From contig CAJCIF010000293.1 of NCBI GenBank assembly GCA_903970355.1, positions 1-7,918 of the forward strand: DNA of 7,918 bases, given 5' to 3'. The stretch comes from Actinomycetota bacterium. Its GTDB lineage: Bacteria; Cyanobacteriota; Vampirovibrionia; Obscuribacterales; Obscuribacteraceae. Below the pieces are notes generated by a model that was not told the origin of the DNA, did no database searches, and saw only the letters and a program-made list of their open reading frames with translations. The position numbers and the translations under genes are program-made. Of the stretch, positions 1 to 5,472 are shown piece by piece; within the stretch, counting starts at the first letter, position 1; every line of letters begins with the position of its first letter.

Positions 1-1
1 G

Positions 2-94
2 GCAGAGCTCCACCGCTGGTGCTTTAAAAACGACAAAAGCATTACTCCACCGGAATCAGGCATGGGGCCACCCCCCATGGCGCACGGCAATTAA
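2..94 (+). CDS. 3' end of an upstream gene (partial, unidentified)
   Basis: A frame is open from the left edge and stops at TAA 92-94, giving about 30 residues that end in a Pro- and Gly-containing tail (ESGMGPPPMAHGN). I do not recognise the product. The main argument that it is real is its junction: the stop shares its last A with the ATG of the channel gene (TAATG), a common arrangement for translationally coupled genes, and the channel lacks a clear Shine-Dalgarno of its own. Another frame is also open from the edge across this stretch, so the openness alone proves little. Sequence further left would decide it. Confidence 0.35.
   Translation, partial: AELHRWCFKNDKSITPPESGMGPPPMAHGN
61..79 (+). 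repeat. GC-rich hairpin just upstream of the channel start
   Basis: CATGGGG (61-67) and CCCCATG (73-79) are perfect 7-bp inverted repeats around a 5-nt loop (CCACC). The hairpin ends 14 nt before the channel ATG at 94. No T-run follows, so it does not look like an intrinsic terminator. In mRNA it would sit where a ribosome binding site is expected and could affect initiation, but that is inference. Confidence 0.4.
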
Positions 95-1197
95 TGGACA
101 CCATGTCACACCTTTTGCCTATTCTCCTGGGGTCAATCCTGGTGTTTTTGGTTTTCTATGATGTCTTCCATTCCATCATTGTGCCGCGCGTTAGTCCCTA
201 CCAATTTCGAATCGCTCCTTATGTAGGAAGGAAACTGCTATTTCCAATTTATGTTTGGGTGGCCAGCCGAAATTCGTTCCGTAAATGGCGTGATGATTTG
301 CTTGGTTTGTATGCACCTCTCTTTTTTGCGATCTTGATCCTATTGTGGCTTGTCACTCTGATTTTAGGTTTTGCTCTGCTTTTTTATGGCTTCAGAGAAG
401 ACTTTCGACCACCTATAGCCTCTTTCAATGAGGCCATATACTTCGCCGGATCTTCAGTTCTAACCCTGGGCTTTGGTGACATCGTTGCCTTCGGTACACG
501 CGTTAGATTTCTGGTGTTGATTGCTGCCGTTTCAGGATTGTCATATATGGCACTGTCAATTTCCTATTTGTTTACTCTCCAGAGCCTGGTGCAGCAACGA
601 GAGCAAGTCGTTAATACGGTTGTAAGCCGAGCCGGAACTCCCGCCTCAGGCATTGTTCTTTTGCTTCGCTATAAGGAACTCGGACTTATGTCCACTATGG
701 GAACCAGCTTTATTAGCTGGGAAAGCTGGGTAGCGAGTATTCTGGAAAGCCATCGCGCTTATCCACTTCTCTTATATTTTAGATCCACCAATCAAACGGA
801 GTCGTGGATCAGTGTTATGGGCGCCATGTTGGATGCCGCATCACTTCTTCTCACCACAATCAAAGATGTCTCAGTCGGGGAAGCCGAACTCTTCTATTGG
901 CTGGCGTGCAGCACGGCGCAGGCGTTATGCAAAGCCTTTCGAATTGAGACTACCGATCATGTCCGTCTTGATAAAGAACAATTTCAGCATGGGCTAGAGA
1001 TTTTAAAAGCCGGTGGTTTTGAAATTCGCGATGAGTCTCTTTCCTGGAAGCTCTTCCAAATAAGACGCAAGGCTTATATGGGCTATTTGAGTGCACTGGC
1101 CGACGAGTTCTCTTCTCCTATGCACTCCTGGATTTATGACCTCAGTACGGCCGCGACCGATCGCGAACGCGCCGCTCAGTTCCAGCCGCGCGTCTGA
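94..1197 (+). CDS. two-transmembrane potassium channel family protein (Ion_trans_2-like pore)
   Basis: A 367-residue inner-membrane protein, probably a K+-selective channel. It opens with a hydrophobic helix (about residues 5-27, containing FYDVFHSIIVPR, a motif I associate with this bacterial channel subfamily). A basic interfacial stretch follows, then a long transmembrane helix (about 72-99), a pore loop (about 112-130) and an inner helix (about 134-162). The filter is TLGFGD at 124-129, matching the TxGYGD/TxGFGD potassium filter. The remaining 200 residues are cytosolic and mostly helical. I see no Rossmann-type TrkA-N/RCK glycine motif or cyclic-nucleotide domain, so gating is unknown. 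The start at 94 overlaps the previous stop (TAATG), which suggests translational coupling; ATG at 103 is an alternative and neither has a good Shine-Dalgarno. The lipoprotein gene begins 63 bp downstream. Family assignment is firm; ion selectivity is inferred from the filter. Confidence 0.87.
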   Translation: MDTMSHLLPILLGSILVFLVFYDVFHSIIVPRVSPYQFRIAPYVGRKLLFPIYVWVASRNSFRKWRDDLLGLYAPLFFAILILLWLVTLILGFALLFYGFREDFRPPIASFNEAIYFAGSSVLTLGFGDIVAFGTRVRFLVLIAAVSGLSYMALSISYLFTLQSLVQQREQVVNTVVSRAGTPASGIVLLLRYKELGLMSTMGTSFISWESWVASILESHRAYPLLLYFRSTNQTESWISVMGAMLDAASLLLTTIKDVSVGEAELFYWLACSTAQALCKAFRIETTDHVRLDKEQFQHGLEILKAGGFEIRDESLSWKLFQIRRKAYMGYLSALADEFSSPMHSWIYDLSTAATDRERAAQFQPRV

Positions 1198-1247
1198 GTC
1201 CGGAACATTTTGTTTTGTTTGCGGGTCCAAACGACCAGAACCAGGTT

Positions 1248-1251
1248 GGAG
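1248..1251 (+). promoter_or_regulatory. ribosome binding site that sets the lipoprotein start
   Basis: GGAG lies 9 nt before the ATG at 1261. The frame can be extended upstream to 1210, but this site and the position of the signal peptide make 1261 the better start. Confidence 0.7.
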
Positions 1252-1260
1252 AATTATGTA

Positions 1261-1650
1261 ATGGCAAATATTCCATTTAGAAATATGCTCGTTGCTTGCG
1301 CAACCGTCCTTCTGGCGAGCGCTTGCAGCCAGGAATCACAGCAAGTATCAACTTATAAAAGTGATATCGACAAGCAAAAAGATGAGCAAAAACAAGCGAT
1401 AGATCAACGAGTTACTGAACTGAAAGAAAGTGCTGAACATCAACAAAAGGACCTTCATATCCTTGCCGATGATGCCAAAAAAGCACTCGATCAGAAAAAA
1501 TCTGAAATCGATTCGATCAAAAAAGATGTAGATCAAAGTACTGATCTAGCAAAGACAGATATCGATCGCCAGGCCAAACTGGATAAGGCAATTGTGGATG
1601 GCAATGCTCACGCCGCCAAAGCCCAAATCGATCAGACCTACAAGCACTAG
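1261..1650 (+). CDS. small lipoprotein with 11-residue helical repeats
   Basis: A 129-residue protein. Residues 1-21 are a short signal peptide and the lipobox LASAC puts the lipidated Cys at 22. Ser follows at +2, which under the Lol rule would favour the outer membrane in a diderm. The mature part (about 108 residues) is rich in Lys, Asp, Gln and Glu with almost no aromatic residues, so it is probably one long helix or coiled coil. A hydrophobic residue followed by an acidic one recurs every 11 residues: 36/37, 47/48, 58/59 and 69/70, then 90/91, 101/102, 112/113 and 123/124 (ID, ID, AE, AD; VD, ID, VD, ID). Such hendecads occur in right-handed coiled coils and in some amphipathic surface- or membrane-binding helices. 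No enzyme motif is visible and I recognise no named family. It follows the channel by 63 bp in the same direction and is closed by the terminator at 1677-1709, so co-transcription is possible. Function unknown. Confidence 0.8.
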   Translation: MANIPFRNMLVACATVLLASACSQESQQVSTYKSDIDKQKDEQKQAIDQRVTELKESAEHQQKDLHILADDAKKALDQKKSEIDSIKKDVDQSTDLAKTDIDRQAKLDKAIVDGNAHAAKAQIDQTYKH

Positions 1651-1676
1651 TTAATCGAAGTCTTTGTTCGGTTAGG

Positions 1677-1709
1677 CGGGGGCGCGGCGGATACCGTGCC
1701 TCCGTTTTA
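1677..1709 (+). terminator. rho-independent terminator after the lipoprotein gene
   Basis: An 11-bp stem pairs 1677-1687 with 1694-1704 around a 6-nt loop (CGGATA). Nine pairs are Watson-Crick and two are G-U, all GC-rich except the wobbles. TTTTA follows directly. The T-run is short, but the position 27 bp after the stop at 1650 fits the end of the channel/lipoprotein unit. Confidence 0.65.
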
Positions 1710-1760
1710 GTACGTGTAATTTCGTTAATTGAACCGTCATAGTTGTCTTTTGCTTAAGTT

Positions 1761-1790
1761 TTTAGAGAGTTCATTGCGCTTCCATACAAT
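1761..1790 (+). promoter_or_regulatory. candidate sigma-70 promoter for the PhzF-family gene
   Basis: TACAAT at 1785-1790 matches the -10 consensus at 5 of 6 positions. TTTAGA at 1761-1766 matches the -35 consensus at 4 of 6, with an 18-bp spacer. The -10 ends 26 bp before the ATG at 1817, and the site lies after the upstream terminator. Found by eye only. Confidence 0.35.
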
Positions 1791-1816
1791 AGACAGACCC
1801 GAATGAGGTAGTTGCT

Positions 1817-2710
1817 ATGAAAGCGTTTATTGTCGATGCCTTTACCAATCGCAAATTTGAAGGAAATCGCGCTGGTGTCATTCTCGATGCCGACAGTTTA
1901 TCGAAGCAAGAAAGACAGCAGATTGCTTCAGAAATTTACGCTTCCGAAAGCGCTTTCGTCTCCAAAAGCAAGGCTGCCGATATCAACATTCAGTTTTTCA
2001 CGCCCACTCAAGAAATCGCCTTTTGTGGCCACAACACAGTTGCTGTGTTTTATCTGTTAGCTGCCTTGAATAAAATCAAAGCTAATGCAGAAGGTCTGGA
2101 ATATACGGCCGAAACCGCAATCGGCGTCGTTCCAATTAAAGTTCGCAAAGGCAGTGGGCAGATCGACGTAACCATGACCCAACGGGCACCACAGTTTCAA
2201 GAAACTCCTTTCGATCGAAAGGCAACGGCCACCAGTCTTGGTATCAGGGAAAGTGATCTGGACGAACGTTTTCAAATTAAATTAGTGAATACCGGAAACT
2301 GGCACCTAATGGTCGGTATTAAAGAACTAGATTGTTTGCACAAAATTTCCTATGACACCTCCGCCCTCAGTGAACTTTTGCGGAAAGGAGATGCTGTTAC
2401 AGCACATGTTTTCCATATGAATGACAAAAAGAAATTCCATGCTCGCAACTTTGGACCTACCGTGGGAATAGTCGAAGATCCAGCCACCGGATCCGGTGCA
2501 GGTGCCTTTGGTGCCTATCTTGTTGAGCAAGGGATTCTGGATGCAAAGCACAATGAGTTTGAAATATTGCAAGGTGAAGCTATGGGAAGACCTAGCAATA
2601 TCGTTGTGAATGTATCGGCTGATGGCAAAAAAATTGAAAAGGTGGAAGTAACCGGTACTGCCGTAGTCAGTTTCGAATTGCTTATGGAACCTGCTCTTGT
2701 TGCCGTGTAG
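1817..2710 (+). CDS. PhzF family isomerase/epimerase
   Basis: A 297-residue cytosolic protein, the usual length for this family of two similar alpha/beta halves with a diaminopimelate-epimerase fold. Seen directly: an N-terminal start typical of the family (VDAFTN at 6-11, followed by GNRAGV at 16-21); Glu44 in ASESAFV, matching the catalytic acid of PhzF; FFTPTQEIAFCGHNTVA at 60-76, where relatives usually have CGHAT; and VEDPATGSG around 219-227, the family's second signature. PhzF itself isomerises dihydro-hydroxyanthranilate in phenazine synthesis, but most members are stand-alone enzymes of unknown substrate. No phenazine genes are nearby, so the phz role should not be transferred. GAGG at 1805-1808 is well placed before ATG 1817, and a candidate promoter lies further upstream. 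It is convergent with the TPR gene, with 6 bp between stops and no visible terminator. Confidence 0.9.
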   Translation: MKAFIVDAFTNRKFEGNRAGVILDADSLSKQERQQIASEIYASESAFVSKSKAADINIQFFTPTQEIAFCGHNTVAVFYLLAALNKIKANAEGLEYTAETAIGVVPIKVRKGSGQIDVTMTQRAPQFQETPFDRKATATSLGIRESDLDERFQIKLVNTGNWHLMVGIKELDCLHKISYDTSALSELLRKGDAVTAHVFHMNDKKKFHARNFGPTVGIVEDPATGSGAGAFGAYLVEQGILDAKHNEFEILQGEAMGRPSNIVVNVSADGKKIEKVEVTGTAVVSFELLMEPALVAV

Positions 2711-2716
2711 CGAATA

Positions 2717-3427
2717 TCAAAAATTCTTTTCGCTCAGCTCGTTGCCCTTATCGAGATCGCGCTTTGCTGCAACAGCATTGTTCGACAGACGATAAGCTTT
2801 AGCGCGGTCATAGTAGAGTTGCGGCTTTTCCGGAGCAACCTTGATAGCTTCTGAGTAGTCCGCGGCCGCCTTATCGTATTGTCTAAGATGCATAAAGATT
2901 TCTGCTCTCTCTACCCAGCGACCATCAGACTGAGCAAGCTTCAAAGATTCGTTCATATCGGCTAATGCCAAATCGTATTCTTTGTTACTAACGTGTATTC
3001 GGGCTCTTCCCCGCAAAGCTTCGCTCAGTTCATCCGTATTTTTGCTTTTCCTTGCCAGAGCAACCGCTTTGTCCAAATAATCGAACGCTTTTGGAAATTG
3101 TGCTTTGCCTGCATAGGCTACACCGAGACCTTCATAGGCCCAGAGAAGATTTTTGGTGCCACCTCTTTTCAAGAGAGCTTCATAGAGAGGAATTGCAAAT
3201 CCGTACTCATGCAGCTTATTGCTGTCCTTGCCTTTTCTTTGCAACGTATCCGCGCTGTCAGTCGCTAAAGGCAAGTAGTATTCTTCGTTCCTTGCCGGAT
3301 TTTCGGCAAGAGCGGCATGAGTTCCTAAAACCAACAGGAGCGTTCTTAAAACCACTGCAACAATATAGGTTTTGCCTGGCATCTTTTTCATCAAGCGAAT
3401 CATACTGCAAAGGTTGATTTTTGACAT
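2717..3427 (-). CDS. exported tetratricopeptide repeat (TPR) protein
   Basis: Up to 236 residues. A basic N-terminus and a hydrophobic core (about 21-36) end in THAALA-EN, a good signal peptidase I site near residue 41, so the protein is probably secreted across the inner membrane. The mature part is helical with about four TPR-like units, roughly at 95-128, 135-168, 171-200 and 203-236. These carry typical features such as AYAGKAQFPKAFDYLDKA and YDKAAADYSEAIKVAP. TPRs bind proteins; no catalytic domain is present. The start is uncertain: ATGs at 3427, 3403, 3391 and 3382 are in frame and none has a convincing Shine-Dalgarno. The 3391 start gives the more usual signal-peptide length of about 29. 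It is divergent from the DUF4239 gene and convergent with the PhzF gene. Partner unknown. Confidence 0.85.
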   Translation of the reverse strand: MSKINLCSMIRLMKKMPGKTYIVAVVLRTLLLVLGTHAALAENPARNEEYYLPLATDSADTLQRKGKDSNKLHEYGFAIPLYEALLKRGGTKNLLWAYEGLGVAYAGKAQFPKAFDYLDKAVALARKSKNTDELSEALRGRARIHVSNKEYDLALADMNESLKLAQSDGRWVERAEIFMHLRQYDKAAADYSEAIKVAPEKPQLYYDRAKAYRLSNNAVAAKRDLDKGNELSEKNF

Positions 3428-3443
3428 ATGCTTATCAGTTCCC

Positions 3444-3447
3444 GGAG
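3444..3447 (+). promoter_or_regulatory. ribosome binding site that sets the DUF4239 start
   Basis: GGAG sits 6 nt before ATG 3454. The frame is open back to a TTG at 3421, but that codon has no such site and would overlap the divergent TPR start, so 3454 is preferred. Confidence 0.65.
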
Positions 3448-3453
3448 CATGCT

Positions 3454-4230
3454 ATGACACTCTTGTATTGGATGCTATTGACTCTTTGTATTGTGATCGC
3501 ATGCGATCTTCTTGCTGTCGTTTTGCGGAGACACCTCAATTTAGCAGTACTGAGAGAGCATCATGATGTCACCGATCCTCTCCTCTCGGTAAGCGGAACT
3601 CTTTTTGCCGTGCTGCTTGGATTCATGGTTTCAAGCGCAATGGCAAAATTCGAAGAAGCGCGCAATAACGTGCAGCAAGAGGCCGGCGCAGTGGGAGATA
3701 TATATCGTCTGTCCAGAGGGCTTTCCGAGGCGGACGGTCAGAGACTCCGTTCTCATGCATATGAGTACGTTTCCCTGGTAGTAAACGACGAGTGGCCGCT
3801 CATGGAAAAACATAAGATGAGCGATAAAGCATGGAATACCTACGGAGATATCTGGCTTGACTGCACCAACCTCGAACCAAAAACCCAGAAGGAAAGCAAT
3901 ATACAGCAGGTGTTGTTGGAAGCAGCGACAAAACTCGGAGATTCTCGCCGGGCACGATTGGCACAGTTAACTTACGGGCTGGCAACAAGTCTCTGGATTG
4001 TCGTAATTGCAGGTGCGGTAGCAACGGTCAGTTTCACATACTTGTTTGGCATTCAAAGTCTCGGTGTGCAATTAACGATGACTAGTTTCGTCGTTACCAT
4101 ACTTTCACTCAATATTTATTTGCTCGTTTCATTCAGTTATCCGTTCGCTGGCGATATCAAAATCAGCAGCGCACCATTGCAAGTAGATAAGACGATGTTC
4201 GAAGAGATTTACGGAAAAAATTGGCATTGA
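3454..4230 (+). CDS. DUF4239 (bestrophin-like) membrane protein
   Basis: A 258-residue integral membrane protein. Hydrophobic helices lie at about 3-25, 44-62, 178-199 and 208-228, as two pairs separated by a soluble helical region of about 115 residues. The stretch after helix 2 (SSAMAKFEEARNNVQQEAGA, 60-79) is strongly typical of the DUF4239 family, as is the later YPFAGDIKISSAPL (about 229-242). The family is labelled bestrophin-like in databases because its layout resembles the bestrophin anion channels; transport activity is not established for it. Length is normal and the frame is intact. GGAG at 3444-3447 supports the start. Transcription ends at the hairpin at 4244-4274. The TPR gene starts divergently 26-62 bp away, so the two may share a control region. 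Confidence 0.87.
   Translation: MTLLYWMLLTLCIVIACDLLAVVLRRHLNLAVLREHHDVTDPLLSVSGTLFAVLLGFMVSSAMAKFEEARNNVQQEAGAVGDIYRLSRGLSEADGQRLRSHAYEYVSLVVNDEWPLMEKHKMSDKAWNTYGDIWLDCTNLEPKTQKESNIQQVLLEAATKLGDSRRARLAQLTYGLATSLWIVVIAGAVATVSFTYLFGIQSLGVQLTMTSFVVTILSLNIYLLVSFSYPFAGDIKISSAPLQVDKTMFEEIYGKNWH
3495..3508. repeat. 14-bp perfect palindrome inside the DUF4239 coding region
   Basis: GATCGCATGCGATC reads the same on both strands. It lies 41 bp inside the gene, downstream of the divergent start region, and codes for part of membrane helix 1. It could be a regulator half-site pair or chance; it contains two GATC sites. Confidence 0.4.
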
Positions 4231-4243
4231 GAGTTAATCACAA

Positions 4244-4274
4244 AAAAATGCCACCCGATAAGGATGGCATTTTT
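4244..4274. terminator. bidirectional rho-independent terminator
   Basis: Positions 4244-4256 pair with 4262-4274 around the loop GATAA, with a single C-A mismatch (4254/4264). The core is ATGCCA/TGGCAT flanked by A and T runs. On the + strand the stem ends in a T-run; on the - strand the T-run is seven long (complement of 4242-4248). It lies between the stops of two convergent genes (4230 and 4294) and should end transcripts from both. Confidence 0.88.
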
Positions 4275-4293
4275 GCATTGCTCTTTACTGCTG

Positions 4294-5097
4294 TTACTCA
4301 GCGGCAGATTTAGTTTCTACCGGTTGAACTCCTGTTGGAACTGGCGTGCCGGCTGCAGGTAATACTGCCGGGGCCGTTTCTTCAACAACTTCCGGACGAA
4401 TGCGGTGCACGCCAGTGTAGCGGCCCGTAACGTCGTAGAAGTAATCCGGAACTTTGTCTTCGAAATCTGTATCGCGTAGCATCCAATCGTGCCAGCTGAT
4501 CAGAAGGAAAATTACAGCGCCGGCTAAACACATTGCGATACCGGAATAAAGAATGCTGCTTACAAAACTGGTTGTATTGGGATCAACAATGCCGACTCTC
4601 GGATTGCTTGGATCGTAGTAGATTTTGGCACTCGGTCCGAAATCAGCTAAGAGTTCATCGCCCGAAGGAGCAACCGGTTTGCCGGTGGTTGGATCTACAT
4701 GCGAATAAATGGCATTGAGAACTTCCGCATCATAGATGGTGGTACGGTGCTGTTGTTGAATTTCTTTGGCTGTGCAGTAGTCGCGCACAACGTTCAGACA
4801 GGGCAGCCCGGTTCTGTCACCAACGATTGGCTTACCGTTAACTGAATAAACAAAACGTTCGTACGGGAACGTAAAAATAGATGAGAGCACGCCTGTTGAT
4901 GGCGAGTCGATCGGTAGTGTCTGGATGCGACCATCCAATTTGGCAGGTAAGCGATCTGCTTCGGTAACGAAGCGGCCTTCAACGCTTGGCCATTGCAACC
5001 GTCCTACTTCTTTTGCGTGTTCGTCGTAAGCCGTATAAACGTATACAGCTCCAATGGTTACCAGAAGAACAATTAGTGAACGCAGTAATCCTTTCAT
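4294..5097 (-). CDS. DUF3592 domain-containing membrane protein
   Basis: A 267-residue protein with an N-terminal membrane helix (about 5-23) and a second at about 178-201, so residues 24-177 probably face the outside of the inner membrane and the last 66 the cytosol. DUF3592-like features are WPSVEGRFV at 36-44, at the start of the outer domain; FVYSVNGKPIVGDR (about 82-95); and KIYYDPSNPRVGIVDP (158-173) just before helix 2. The outer domain has two cysteines (100 and 108) that could pair if it is exported. The tail after residue 232 is rich in Pro, Ala, Val and Thr and probably disordered. The family has no established function. A GAGGG lies close (3 nt) before the ATG. It is convergent with the DUF4239 gene through a shared terminator and divergent from the PLP enzyme across 375 bp. 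Confidence 0.75.
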   Translation of the reverse strand: MKGLLRSLIVLLVTIGAVYVYTAYDEHAKEVGRLQWPSVEGRFVTEADRLPAKLDGRIQTLPIDSPSTGVLSSIFTFPYERFVYSVNGKPIVGDRTGLPCLNVVRDYCTAKEIQQQHRTTIYDAEVLNAIYSHVDPTTGKPVAPSGDELLADFGPSAKIYYDPSNPRVGIVDPNTTSFVSSILYSGIAMCLAGAVIFLLISWHDWMLRDTDFEDKVPDYFYDVTGRYTGVHRIRPEVVEETAPAVLPAAGTPVPTGVQPVETKSAAE

Positions 5098-5197
5098 AAT
5101 CCCTCTCTGAGCAATGCTCCAAACGCTCGGCCGGGCCCCTATTAACTTGCTTGACTTCCCAGTTCGGAAACAATAACAGTATCAGGTTCGCTTGTAT

Positions 5198-5214
5198 ATG
5201 CGTGAATTCCGCAT
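5198..5214. promoter_or_regulatory. near-perfect palindrome, possible operator
   Basis: ATGCG and CGCAT flank GAATTC with one extra T, so the 17 bp become a 16-bp perfect palindrome if that base is dropped. It lies about 100 bp upstream of the DUF3592 start. A role as a repressor site is only a possibility. Confidence 0.25.
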
Positions 5215-5460
5215 TTGGGTGTGTGTAAAGCCAATTGATCAACAATTAATATAGAACCCCCCCTGAAATCGGCCAGGCTATTACGGGACAAGGCTTTTAG
5301 ACCCCGCTCATATGAGGTTTTCAAGCTTTAGTCCAACGTCATAAGATAGCGATCTGGGAAACCGCTAGTAACTTAATTGCGGCCAAGTCAGCTTGTTTGC
5401 CATCAATATATAGGAAAAGATTTAGCCCTCTTGTCATTCAAATGCCTCTTCTCCTCTCAC

Positions 5461-5466
5461 AGGTGA
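5461..5466 (+). promoter_or_regulatory. ribosome binding site supporting a TTG start
   Basis: AGGTGA lies 6-7 nt before TTG 5473. An in-frame TGA at 5464-5466 rules out any start further upstream. Confidence 0.65.
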
Positions 5467-5472
5467 AACGTT

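Larger units (their letters stand above)
5098..5472. other. 375-bp divergent intergenic region
   Basis: No reading frame here looks coding; frames on the - strand are short and not protein-like. It must hold the promoters of both the DUF3592 gene (-) and the PLP enzyme (+). Visible elements are a near-perfect palindrome at 5198-5214, TTGATCAA at 5235-5242, a run of seven C at 5257-5263, TATATA at 5407-5412 (a possible -10 for the PLP enzyme but without a convincing -35), and a pyrimidine-rich tract (about 5425-5458) before the ribosome site. I could not match it to a known riboswitch. Confidence 0.6.

Noticed and set aside
1175..1220. Possible terminator after the channel gene (CTCAG/CTGAG and GTTCC/GGAAC with T-rich sequence after)
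   Set aside because: Arms are only 5 bp with long loops; too weak to call.
1348..1536. - strand ORF opposite the lipoprotein gene
   Set aside because: It mirrors the Lys/Asp-rich gene as a Phe/Ile-rich frame and has no start signal; the lipobox and ribosome site support the + strand.
1990..2720. Phenazine biosynthesis locus
   Set aside because: Only a PhzF-family protein is present; no other phz genes are in the window, and the family is broad.
3421..3426. Perfect -35 consensus TTGACA
   Set aside because: No -10-like hexamer follows at 16-18 bp; that position is occupied by the ribosome site GGAGCA.
3421..3453. TTG start at 3421 giving a longer DUF4239 protein
   Set aside because: The ATG at 3454 has a well-placed GGAG; the longer form would overlap the divergent TPR start and adds 11 residues before the first membrane helix.
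4979..5324. Two overlapping - strand ORFs in the intergenic region before the DUF3592 gene
   Set aside because: Composition is not protein-like, no ribosome site is visible, and one runs into the real gene in another frame.
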